DNA of 64,000 nt from a virus. Location of the stretch: positions 57,059-121,058 of IMG/VR virus record IMGVR_UViG_3300014050_000003. The stretch is one strand, 5' to 3'. Position 1 is the first letter of the stretch. Each line of letters opens with the position of its first letter. Below the pieces are notes generated by a model. The model made no database searches. It was not told the DNA's origin and saw only the letters and a program-made list of their open reading frames with translations. Positions 40,732 through 50,340 of the stretch are shown here, in pieces. A program made the position numbers and the translations under genes.

Positions 40732-43700
40732 TTAAGGTATTAATATTATAATATTTTCTGGAACAATTGCATTTATTCCAGTAGATATTACAGGTATTTT
40801 GATTCCAGTTACTAAATTATTAATTAAATTTTTACCAGTAATATATAAATTTCCAGACATAGCATAATTATCATAAAAATTTCTTTTTTCTATAAATATA
40901 TTTACTTTATTTATATTTGATGGTAAATAAGATCCAGAAGTATATTTTCCATTAGTTATATAATTTCCACTTTGGAAGTTTATATTTCCAGTAGGAATTA
41001 AATTACCAGAAGAATCTGTGTAAGAATATCCAGTTATAATATTAAATGTTCCAGTAAATGTTTTTTCATAAGTTATATCTGTTAATCCATTTAATATAAG
41101 GCTATAATTTCCACTTGCAATTCCAGTGGCAATTATTGAATCTATATATTCTCCAGTATATGTTGTTCCATCAATATTTGTAATAAAATTATCTTCATAA
41201 TATAAAATTCCATTTTCAGCAAATCCAGAAATTTGTCCAGTTATATTTGAAAAATAAAAATTATCTGAAACTAAAGTAGTTTTAGAATTGACTAAGTCTC
41301 CTATTAAATATATATTTCCAGTAGAATTTAATGAGTTGGTAAATCCAAAACTATAATTACCTGTAAATTCATTTACCTTTTCCCAATTATTATTACTAGT
41401 ATATACCCAAGTTTTACCAATTAAATCTGTATTTATTAAATTTGCCCCGCCGATTATTATTTTATTCCCATTTGAATTTATTCCAACAGAATTACCAAAT
41501 TTATATGTTCTACCATCTCCGCTAAATGTTTTTGATATATTCCAATCATTTCCATTTCCAGTAAATAAAAATGCTAAACCAGAGTAATGATTACTCCAAG
41601 GGGCTCCTACAATTATTGAATTACCATTACTATTTATATCTATTGAAAAACCAAATCCACTAGTTAAATTTTCTTGATAAATTTTTTTACACTTTCCCCA
41701 ATTATTATTATTACCAGTAATAATATATGCTGATCCATAATTTTCATAAGGTTGAGAAGCAACAATAACGTTTCCAGAATCATTAACAGCTATTGAATAG
41801 CCAAATTGCGTTTTCATATCCTGATCACCAGAAATTTTTTGTTTTAAATCATAATCTATATTATTTCCAGTAAATATATAAATTGCTCCATCAAATTCGC
41901 GCTCTCGGATGCTTCCAATAACTCCTACGTCTCCATTTTTATTAAAAGCAACGCTATTTCCAAAAAGCGGAGTATTCAAAACGATATTTAATTCACTACC
42001 AGTAATTCTTTGATAATCCCAATTTCCATTATTTAAATTATAAATATAAGCTGCTCCACTACCAGAGTCTGCGTAAGGCGCTCCAATTAAAAATTTATTT
42101 CCAGAAGCATTAGATGCTACAGAATATCCGAAACGATCACCACTAAATTCTCCAGATAATTCAGCAATTTGATTCCAATTGTTATTAGAACTATTAAAGA
42201 TATAAACTAATCCACTATTAGATAATGAATTTGGTGCACCAATAATCGCAAGATCTCCTTTAGCATTTAAACCTAAAGCTCGTCCAAAATTTATACCACT
42301 ATCATAACCGCTTACTGTCTGACTAAAAAATGTTCCACCAGAAGCTTGAACATTAATTTCATTTACAACAAAACCATTTAAATAAACAAATTGATTTACA
42401 TCAGAATATATTTCTCCAGTTACAATACTATTATTTAGTAAATTTATACCACTTCCTGTTACAAAAAATGTTTTAGATAAATATCCTGATCCACTTATAA
42501 AGCCAGTTAATGTTGTGTTAATTCCAGTATTTATATTTATTTCTTCTGTAAAAAGCCCTGTATATCCAGAAGCATATTCAAAAAGAAATGATAAATTTTT
42601 ATCTATAGAATATGAGCCAGTTTCATTTCCAAAAACAAAATCAACTCCTAAAACATAAAAATCAGTATTTACTTGTCCAGGTTGAGTAAAAAATGTTTCT
42701 GAATTTTTATTTATATTAAAATCATATATATAACCAGTTGTAAAATATTGGCTATTTAATTCAAATACTCCAGAAATTTTGCCAAAATTCGTATATAAAC
42801 CAAAAATAAAATTACCAGTTTTGTCTAAATATAATTGTTTTGTAGTATCTAAATCTGGAGTTACTACTATAGTATATTTTTGATTAGAAATATCTTGATT
42901 AGATGGAATTACATTTATATTAAAATTTGAATTCAAAGGATAAATTATTTCGCCGCTATAAATTTTAAATTTTAAATTTGGATCTCCACTTACAAAACCA
43001 GTAATATTTTCTTTTACATAATAAAAATTATTAAAATCTAATTTATAACTTGGCCTATCTCCATTTATATAAAGCTCTGTAGAAGCTATACATCCAGATG
43101 TATTTAAATAAAATGTATCAAATTTTGCATAATTTTTTGAACTTGTATTAGATAAATAATAATCATTAATATAATAATCATATCCACTAGAATTTATATT
43201 TCCAGATAATTTAATATTTTCATTTGCATTATAAGTATAAATTAATTTATTTGTTGGATCAAATATTTTACCATTTGTAAATTGAAAATTAAGATCATGT
43301 CGTTTTTTTATAATAGCTTGATTTGAAATTGTATAATTTTTATTAGTTAAACTTTTTATAGCTACAATAGCTCCAGGATAAATTATAGCATTATTCTGAG
43401 ACCCTATTTCTCCATCTGTAGTCCATTCGATTGGACTAACTTGCCCATTAAAACCATCATCATAAACATAATATGATATGAAACCAAATCCATTGTTTAT
43501 AAGTAATACATCAGCGTAAGGCTCACTATTATTGGCTTGAAATTCCCCACTATTAAAAACTGTATTTATAGTATTAACGGATCCTCCTTCATAAATATAA
43601 AAATTATCATAATAAAAAGTATTATTAACAGAATGAGGATATATTTTAGTAAGTGGGCCTTCTTTAAATCCCAAATTACATTTTCCATCTATATTATTTA

Positions 43701-43773
43701 AAGAAAGATCAACTAAAAAAGATATTCCAGTTTGTTCACTAATTGATAAAGTATTATTTCCAGAAAGATTCAT
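40732..43773 (-). CDS. Tail protein with a seven-bladed FG-GAP (integrin-like) propeller
   Basis: The 1013-residue protein has beta-rich N-terminal modules (1 to about 490) with 'SG/TG' turns like the neighbouring tail genes. Seven repeats of the type FGxSVxxNxxGNxxxIGAP...GxxYIF follow; FG occurs at residues about 496, 548, 604, 657, 707, 759 and 809 (spacing 50-56). This is the layout of FG-GAP beta-propellers as in integrin alpha chains. The last ~180 residues are again beta-rich. Such propellers bind proteins or glycans, so a receptor or glycan-binding role at the tail tip is likely. It starts two bases after the 747-residue gene upstream. Confidence 0.8.
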   Translation of the reverse strand: MNLSGNNTLSISEQTGISFLVDLSLNNIDGKCNLGFKEGPLTKIYPHSVNNTFYYDNFYIYEGGSVNTINTVFNSGEFQANNSEPYADVLLINNGFGFISYYVYDDGFNGQVSPIEWTTDGEIGSQNNAIIYPGAIVAIKSLTNKNYTISNQAIIKKRHDLNFQFTNGKIFDPTNKLIYTYNANENIKLSGNINSSGYDYYINDYYLSNTSSKNYAKFDTFYLNTSGCIASTELYINGDRPSYKLDFNNFYYVKENITGFVSGDPNLKFKIYSGEIIYPLNSNFNINVIPSNQDISNQKYTIVVTPDLDTTKQLYLDKTGNFIFGLYTNFGKISGVFELNSQYFTTGYIYDFNINKNSETFFTQPGQVNTDFYVLGVDFVFGNETGSYSIDKNLSFLFEYASGYTGLFTEEININTGINTTLTGFISGSGYLSKTFFVTGSGINLLNNSIVTGEIYSDVNQFVYLNGFVVNEINVQASGGTFFSQTVSGYDSGINFGRALGLNAKGDLAIIGAPNSLSNSGLVYIFNSSNNNWNQIAELSGEFSGDRFGYSVASNASGNKFLIGAPYADSGSGAAYIYNLNNGNWDYQRITGSELNIVLNTPLFGNSVAFNKNGDVGVIGSIREREFDGAIYIFTGNNIDYDLKQKISGDQDMKTQFGYSIAVNDSGNVIVASQPYENYGSAYIITGNNNNWGKCKKIYQENLTSGFGFSIDINSNGNSIIVGAPWSNHYSGLAFLFTGNGNDWNISKTFSGDGRTYKFGNSVGINSNGNKIIIGGANLINTDLIGKTWVYTSNNNWEKVNEFTGNYSFGFTNSLNSTGNIYLIGDLVNSKTTLVSDNFYFSNITGQISGFAENGILYYEDNFITNIDGTTYTGEYIDSIIATGIASGNYSLILNGLTDITYEKTFTGTFNIITGYSYTDSSGNLIPTGNINFQSGNYITNGKYTSGSYLPSNINKVNIFIEKRNFYDNYAMSGNLYITGKNLINNLVTGIKIPVISTGINAIVPENIIILIP

Positions 43774-43775
43774 AA

Positions 43776-46019
43776 TTAGTTTCTTATACTTATTTTATTA
43801 GCTCTAATTTTTTGTAAGGCTACTTCTTTGCTTGGTAATTCTGGAGCTCTAGTTCTGTAAGTTAAATCTGCAAATGAACCATTTTCATCAATATACATAG
43901 ATAAAGAACTTAAGCCATTTTTTGGTGATAATGGCATACTAAGAGCATTTTGAATACCAATTATTTTCATACTGACTGATTCTTCTGGTCGTGAATCCGC
44001 TTGATCGATGGTTGCATTTTCTTTATCATTAGAAATATCATTTGTAACAACATTTATTTTCATTGGGATTGCTGATTTTACATCCCCTATCGCTCTGACT
44101 CCACCATTAAATTGATATTCGCTTTCAAACGGAGCACTAATTTGTATATTTTTTGTTTCTATACCATAAAAAGGTTGTCTCACTGGTAATACTATGGTTT
44201 GAGATGAGCGATTATATGTTATTTTTATACTACTTGCTGTATTTGAATCATGCCCAGGCAAAGGAACTATAGATACTTGTGTATATCCACAATCATTTTG
44301 TTTTTGACAAATTTCATCTTCTGCCGAAGCGCTGCATGGTCCTGCGCATGGATCAGTAGAAGTGTTTTCTGTATTACTTCTATTTACATAAAGTCCATTT
44401 GAAATTCGAGGTTCGCAGCCATTTTTGCTACTATTTAAAGCGCTAAATTCTGCACTAAGCGGTATTGAATTTGAATCTGGAACTAAAGCAAGAAGAAGTC
44501 TTCCTTCTTGAAATGCTGAATCAATTCCTTCTCCTTCAGTTAAAGATAAAGCATTTAAAATAGATAACCTTACTTGCCCAGCATAATCCATATAAACTGG
44601 AAAATAATCTTCTAAATTACCATAAAAAAATAAACTTTCTAAAGGAGGACAATAAGTTGGTTCTTTTTCAATAAAATAAGCTCTATTTCCATAATATTGA
44701 ATTTCAGGGTCATAACTTGTATCAATTTTTAATGATCTACCATTTCCTAAACATAGATCTTTATTTTCTGGATATGGATCTCTACTATAAAAAATTCTAC
44801 CATAGTTATTAAATATGTTTTCTTCTTCTGTTTGCCATTTAGTTTCTAATTTTGGATCTTCAATAAAAAATTTAAAAACAGGGTTAGCCCCGAGATCTTT
44901 AAATTTATTATGAAAATCTATATATGTTTTTACATCAAATCCTTGTTCAAAAATAGTTGTTGGATCTAAATCTAAATCCATATCAATAAGTCCTATTCTT
45001 TCCCATAATCCTTTTTTCATAAAAAAAAGTTTTCTAGCATTTGCATCAATTTTTCCTAAAATTGCTCCAATTAAAGCTAGTTGTTGTTCCTCGGATAGAT
45101 CTCCTGGAGTCATATAATCTATATTAGATGTAAATATTAGTTTTTTAGAACGACTAGAAGATGACTGAACTTTTCCACCTGGAGTAAAACCAAACTCAGT
45201 AGAAAAACTAGCATAAGTATTTTCTATTGTGCTTGATTTAGAAAATGACGCAGATATATGTTTAGGAACTTCTGGTATACTATTTATACCTTTAGATAAA
45301 TCATAAATTATTACAGTATTACTAGTCCAATCAAAATAAAAATCTGCAGCTATATCTCTGCAAAGATTAGATAAAACTTCTCTTGCTGTACCAGTGTAAT
45401 TTATTTTATAATCTCTATAATTAATTAATTCAAATGAAAAATGAATACCTGCGTATGATAAAGCATCATTCAGACCAATAATTAATTCTTCGACTGAATA
45501 ATAAACTTCTGGCACATCGCAACTATTACTATTAGGTTCTTCCCCGCCCATACACAGTAAACTACCAGCCAATTTATGACCAACGCGCAGCTCAGCTCTA
45601 GTTACAGTTCCTGGTATTTCTACAACAGTTCCATTACAAGGGCATTTTGCTTTTATATTTGCAGTTTTTGTCGTTTCACTAAAACCATCTGGGCTACAAT
45701 GTCTTCTGACTAAACCAACGAATATTTTATCTAAATTAAAAGCTTTACTTGTAAAAGTATAATTTATTATATTTTGTCCAGGAGCTACGCTTTGTTCTGA
45801 AGAAATTAAATAGCAATCTAAAAATGATTGGCCGCCAATACTAATTGATCCACGGTTTTCTCCTAATGCAACTTCATTACCATCTACAACGCTTATTGTT
45901 ATTTTATCTAAATTTTGAGAATAACCGAGGTCAAGTTTGATATTATAAATATATCCACCAGCAAACATTCCTGGAGAATTATTACCAATAATTACCTGTT
46001 CTATTTTTTGCCTAGGCAT
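43776..46019 (-). CDS. Tail tip / baseplate-hub-like protein
   Basis: The 747-residue protein has Cys-containing loops (RRHCSPDGF, AKCPCNG, CDVPEVYY), then GLNDALSYAGIHFSFELINY and AREVLSNLCRDIAADFYFDW followed by a TVIIYDL strand. This helix-strand order is seen in tail hub proteins, where a 'domain I-like' segment binds the tube. The rest is mixed alpha/beta without a recognised motif. Its position downstream of the tape measure and two large tail genes, and before the adhesins, supports a tail-tip role. The exact family is not recognised. Confidence 0.55.
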   Translation of the reverse strand: MPRQKIEQVIIGNNSPGMFAGGYIYNIKLDLGYSQNLDKITISVVDGNEVALGENRGSISIGGQSFLDCYLISSEQSVAPGQNIINYTFTSKAFNLDKIFVGLVRRHCSPDGFSETTKTANIKAKCPCNGTVVEIPGTVTRAELRVGHKLAGSLLCMGGEEPNSNSCDVPEVYYSVEELIIGLNDALSYAGIHFSFELINYRDYKINYTGTAREVLSNLCRDIAADFYFDWTSNTVIIYDLSKGINSIPEVPKHISASFSKSSTIENTYASFSTEFGFTPGGKVQSSSSRSKKLIFTSNIDYMTPGDLSEEQQLALIGAILGKIDANARKLFFMKKGLWERIGLIDMDLDLDPTTIFEQGFDVKTYIDFHNKFKDLGANPVFKFFIEDPKLETKWQTEEENIFNNYGRIFYSRDPYPENKDLCLGNGRSLKIDTSYDPEIQYYGNRAYFIEKEPTYCPPLESLFFYGNLEDYFPVYMDYAGQVRLSILNALSLTEGEGIDSAFQEGRLLLALVPDSNSIPLSAEFSALNSSKNGCEPRISNGLYVNRSNTENTSTDPCAGPCSASAEDEICQKQNDCGYTQVSIVPLPGHDSNTASSIKITYNRSSQTIVLPVRQPFYGIETKNIQISAPFESEYQFNGGVRAIGDVKSAIPMKINVVTNDISNDKENATIDQADSRPEESVSMKIIGIQNALSMPLSPKNGLSSLSMYIDENGSFADLTYRTRAPELPSKEVALQKIRANKISIRN

Positions 46020-46051
46020 AAACCTTATTCCTTTATTAATTTACACTAAAA

Positions 46052-48472
46052 TCACACGGCATTAAATCTATAAGATTCAGATACATAAATTGGTTGCTCT
46101 TTAGAGTATTTTTGTTGATATTCTTGTATAGAGTCATTATTACAAGATAATAATATATAATCATCAAACTCTTTTTGTAAAATGCCATTAAGCCATACCA
46201 TATCTGATCCATAATTAGGTTTTAAATCAAAGAATCCAGTATTTGATCCTGTTATAGATTTCACTGCATTATCTTCTAATATATAAATTTCACCAGTCGT
46301 TAATAAAGTACTATTATTTAATGCAATATAAGAAGTCATAGTCAAATTATCGCCATAATAAGTTAAATTATCACCATAATATAGTAAATCTCCAAAATTA
46401 TATTCAAATAAATAATGATAATTATAATTATTTATTAATTTTTGACCATTTAAAAATAAATTTAATCCGCTAGATTGAGTAACAATTCCTGAAATTTCAT
46501 TTTGTCCAATATAGTCAAATTTCTGCTCAAAACTATTAAGCGGAAATTGTTTATAAAATACATTATCTTTATTATCTTTTTTATAAGGATCAATTATAAA
46601 TTGTTTAATATTATTAATATTATAATATCCAGACATTATATCTACTCCATTAAAAAATACAAGATTTTTATTATTATTTAAATTGGTTTCAGAAGTATAA
46701 ACGTTTCCGCCTAAACTATAAGTAGTACTTCTTAGGTTATCAAAAAGCTCATAACTTTGAACTTCTATAAAATCTTTATTGTCTACAGGTTTATAAAGTA
46801 TAAGATAATTTTTACTAAAAAGATTTGCATTGCCAGAATCATAATCTTGTATAGTAATTCCACTTTGAATAGAAGAAGTAGAAGCAGATTGCACTAATTG
46901 ATATCGAATTACTTCTCCAGTTAAAAGACCAGTTATTCCAGACTTAACATAAAAAATACAATTATCTGAACAATTTGTTACTTTTTGCGCTTCAACTAAT
47001 TCATATCCAGTTATTCCTGTACCAATATATCCAGTAGTTAAATATCCACTAGATAAAAGATTATAATTTGTTTCTATAATAGTTTGAGAGCCAGTATGTT
47101 CTCCAGTTTTAATAAAAAATTTAGATAAAGAAAGCTCAGTAGTTGGATTTAAAAATTTACCAGTAAACAATAAAACATCACTTAATAAACCTCTATAGCC
47201 AGTATAATAATTTCCATTATAACCACTAAAATTATTACCAATATATATTTCTTTGTCTTGATTTAAAAAGTTGTAAGTTGTATTAATTGATTCATAATAA
47301 TTTCTATTAGCTAAAAAATCATGATAACAAACTGAAATAGTATTTCCATAACCATTTAAAGATATAATATTTTGGTTACTTAATTCTCCAGTGCAAATTT
47401 TATTAAATCTAATAGAATTTCCACTATACATTCCAGAAAATTCAAATATTAATTTATAATTATTATTAATTGCAACTTTTATATCGAATGGATAAGATGA
47501 ATTATTTTTTGATCTTAGATTTATCAATGATTGAGCTTTGCCTAATAAAAAATCAGATGGAACAGAACCAGTTTTATTTAAAAATTGTTTTGGTAATTTA
47601 CTTATAATACCTTTATTTATCAATTGATTATTAGATCCATCAAAATATGACCAATCTCCATAACTTCCATAATCTTCAAATAAGCCGCTTCTATTAAAAA
47701 CTAAATATTTCTCACTTGGGGCAGAAAATTTAATTCCAGAAATATAAGAAAAACTTCTATTATAAGGTTCATTTTGAATAAATATTGTATATGGATTATT
47801 TAAATCTTCAACGTCAATATCTATATAATCTGGATTGCATCCATAACTTTTTATATTTAACATTAAATTAAAATTTTCAGAAGACAAATCTTTAGATACT
47901 TTTAATCTATCGTTTCCTTCGAAATAAGCCATCCCAGTATATTGATAATTTTTATCATAACAATTAGTAAGAAATCCTGGATAATAATCTTGAATAATAT
48001 ATTTATCGCTATTATGTTTTACAATAAATGCTCCGCCGCTAACTGATATATTTTTATTTGTAGTTGTATCAAATCGTAAAATAGAATTTGCAGGGATAAC
48101 ATAATTATTTGCATTTGTAGCAAAATCATTATAAGTCCAAGTATTTTGATCTATTGTAAAAAATATTTCATTATTTATCATTAATGCATCATTACCATAT
48201 ATTTCAAATTGATTTGGATTAAATATTTCAGCTAAGGTATTATTTGTAGCAGATTTAAATCTATATATTGCATCAGAATTAAAAGTATTAGACTTTAATG
48301 ATGTTAAATTTATTTCTCCATCTTTTAATCCATATTGATCTATATTTGAATTTATTAAATTTTTAACGAAAAATCCAGAAGTGTTACCTTGCTCAAAATT
48401 ATAAAATATACAATTTATACCAGTATCAATATAATTATCATTTAAGAATTTATTTAAATATTGTAATTGCAT
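46052..48472 (-). CDS. Tail-tip structural protein with a concanavalin-like region
   Basis: The 806-residue protein is beta-rich, with many SG/TG turns. The region YIGNNFSGYNGNYYTGYRGL followed by LSDVLLFTG resembles the last strands of LamG/concanavalin-like sandwich domains ('..g.i.dv.lfn..Ls'), which bind glycans. Towards the C-terminus there are repeated NG(x)xL strands and a WLNGILQKEFDDYILLS segment ('.LNG..l..g.DY..'), a module frequent in phage tail proteins. A Shine-Dalgarno-like AAAGGATG lies about 13 bases before the ATG. The function in the tail is inferred from position. Confidence 0.55.
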   Translation of the reverse strand: MQLQYLNKFLNDNYIDTGINCIFYNFEQGNTSGFFVKNLINSNIDQYGLKDGEINLTSLKSNTFNSDAIYRFKSATNNTLAEIFNPNQFEIYGNDALMINNEIFFTIDQNTWTYNDFATNANNYVIPANSILRFDTTTNKNISVSGGAFIVKHNSDKYIIQDYYPGFLTNCYDKNYQYTGMAYFEGNDRLKVSKDLSSENFNLMLNIKSYGCNPDYIDIDVEDLNNPYTIFIQNEPYNRSFSYISGIKFSAPSEKYLVFNRSGLFEDYGSYGDWSYFDGSNNQLINKGIISKLPKQFLNKTGSVPSDFLLGKAQSLINLRSKNNSSYPFDIKVAINNNYKLIFEFSGMYSGNSIRFNKICTGELSNQNIISLNGYGNTISVCYHDFLANRNYYESINTTYNFLNQDKEIYIGNNFSGYNGNYYTGYRGLLSDVLLFTGKFLNPTTELSLSKFFIKTGEHTGSQTIIETNYNLLSSGYLTTGYIGTGITGYELVEAQKVTNCSDNCIFYVKSGITGLLTGEVIRYQLVQSASTSSIQSGITIQDYDSGNANLFSKNYLILYKPVDNKDFIEVQSYELFDNLRSTTYSLGGNVYTSETNLNNNKNLVFFNGVDIMSGYYNINNIKQFIIDPYKKDNKDNVFYKQFPLNSFEQKFDYIGQNEISGIVTQSSGLNLFLNGQKLINNYNYHYLFEYNFGDLLYYGDNLTYYGDNLTMTSYIALNNSTLLTTGEIYILEDNAVKSITGSNTGFFDLKPNYGSDMVWLNGILQKEFDDYILLSCNNDSIQEYQQKYSKEQPIYVSESYRFNAV

Positions 48473-48489
48473 AAATTATATTACATCCT

Positions 48490-50340
48490 TTACTTTGGAA
48501 ATACGGCATCCCATGCTTTTGAAATTATTTCTATACTAGCTTTTGTATTTCTAATTCTTCCGTCTTTTTCTTTTTGAACATCAAATTTTTTATTTATAAT
48601 TTCGCCCTCAGGTGGCGCTAAAAGTTCAGATCCAATACCTTCTGGGCTTACATTACCGCCTGGTTTTGTTTTTACATTTATGTCATAATTAGATCTTAAA
48701 GGAGTATATATATCAAAATCTTGAAATATATAATTATTTTTTTGCAAAGTTGGATTTTGACTAAAATACCAAACTGGTAATTGTTTGTTTACTGAATAAT
48801 CTGCTTCTGCTGCATAAGATGGAGTTTCTTTATCATCAAAAGTAGCAGATAAACTAACTTTTCCTAAAGATTTATTATTTTTTGTATCTAATTTTATTAA
48901 TCTAAGAGGATAAGAAAATTCATATGAATTAAATTCAATAAATCCACTATACAAATTTGTAGCGATACTACTCAATGCTCCTACAGCACTTGAATAAGTT
49001 GATTGAGCAATTGCATATCTACTAGCCAAAGATCCTCCTCTTACGATGATATCTGCGTTTAAATTTATACTAATTATTTGAGATATTTCATCTCGTGAAA
49101 TATTAGATGTATAAGATATATAAGGATTAGGTAAACTTAAATTATCATATTCAAATTGAAAATCAATACTATGTGCCCCAGAGTTTTCATTTATAGTATA
49201 AGATAATGGAATTGGATTTATATATCCATTATAAAATGAATTTATATTTCCGCTTAATTTTGAAAATAAGTTTGGCTTAATATTAGAATTAAAATTAGAT
49301 CTTAATTGATCAAAATCTCCATTTATTGGAGAGTCTGAATATTCACCTTTTATTGAAAAATTGACAACATCTTGTTCTGCGCCAGAATTATATTCTGTTG
49401 CATATTTTAAGATTCCATAATTAGCATGATCACCATGTAAATCTTTTGTATAAGTTTCTTGAATAGAATAAGTACTATCTATTCTATTAATAGATTCTTT
49501 TTGTTCTAATAATATAAAATTTCCACTATTTATTTGAATATTAAAAGATGGGTCCCAATTAGAAACAGGTATATTTGCTGGATTTATACTTGGATTTGTT
49601 GAAATCATTTCAATAGTACTATTATAAAAAGTCCAATATTCAGAAGCAAAATGACTAGGAGCCTCTATAATATAATTACTATTTGATTGATTAGTCCAAA
49701 TAACTCTTTCTCCAAATGAACTTTTATTATAAATTCCATCATAACCATTTGTATTTGATACAGTTATTGACTCTGGATTACCAATATTATCTTCTATATA
49801 AAGATTAGGAATGCCATTTAATCCAGTAAATTGATTAACAAAACTTATAGCATTATTTAGGGCATTTGAATAATTAGTTGATGATGTATTTATGCCTTGA
49901 GCAGAAACATTATGATTTAAAGTTAATGTATTATTTTGTTTATTTATTGTAAATTGATTAACTGGGTTTTGTACATTATAATTAAAATCTTTGGCTATTA
50001 AGTCTACTTCATATTTCAATATGCCATTATAAACTCCTTCACTAAAGTTTATAGAATTAACTATAACTCCACTTTTTTCATAAATTTTACTTAAATTAAT
50101 AAAATCATTTCCTGTAACTTCATATATTTCAAAAGTTTTAAAATCTTGATTAAATTTATTTATAAGTCCTTGTTGATAACCAGTAAGATCAGAATATCTG
50201 CCAGTAAGTTGACCAATTAGTTTAATTTTATCTATATTACCTAATTTTTGGCCATTAAAAACATGACTTCTTTCTAGCGTCACAAACGGAGTTGGTGAAC
50301 CTATTTCTATGTTATTATATTTTATTACATTAATGCTCAT
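48490..50340 (-). CDS. Tail protein, probable paralogue of its upstream neighbour
   Basis: The 616-residue protein begins with a segment of about 130 residues (LGNIDKIKLIGQLTGRYSDL, FKTFEIYEVTG, VNSINFSEGVYNGILKYEVD) whose order of strands parallels the start of the next gene upstream. Later SYTSNISRDEISQIISINLN parallels that gene's SYTDNINFYSGLIHMYEITL. Both lie between the tape measure and the hub-like gene, a place for distal tail or tail-tip ring proteins. The ATG overlaps the upstream stop by four bases. No named family is recognised. Confidence 0.5.
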   Translation of the reverse strand: MSINVIKYNNIEIGSPTPFVTLERSHVFNGQKLGNIDKIKLIGQLTGRYSDLTGYQQGLINKFNQDFKTFEIYEVTGNDFINLSKIYEKSGVIVNSINFSEGVYNGILKYEVDLIAKDFNYNVQNPVNQFTINKQNNTLTLNHNVSAQGINTSSTNYSNALNNAISFVNQFTGLNGIPNLYIEDNIGNPESITVSNTNGYDGIYNKSSFGERVIWTNQSNSNYIIEAPSHFASEYWTFYNSTIEMISTNPSINPANIPVSNWDPSFNIQINSGNFILLEQKESINRIDSTYSIQETYTKDLHGDHANYGILKYATEYNSGAEQDVVNFSIKGEYSDSPINGDFDQLRSNFNSNIKPNLFSKLSGNINSFYNGYINPIPLSYTINENSGAHSIDFQFEYDNLSLPNPYISYTSNISRDEISQIISINLNADIIVRGGSLASRYAIAQSTYSSAVGALSSIATNLYSGFIEFNSYEFSYPLRLIKLDTKNNKSLGKVSLSATFDDKETPSYAAEADYSVNKQLPVWYFSQNPTLQKNNYIFQDFDIYTPLRSNYDINVKTKPGGNVSPEGIGSELLAPPEGEIINKKFDVQKEKDGRIRNTKASIEIISKAWDAVFPK

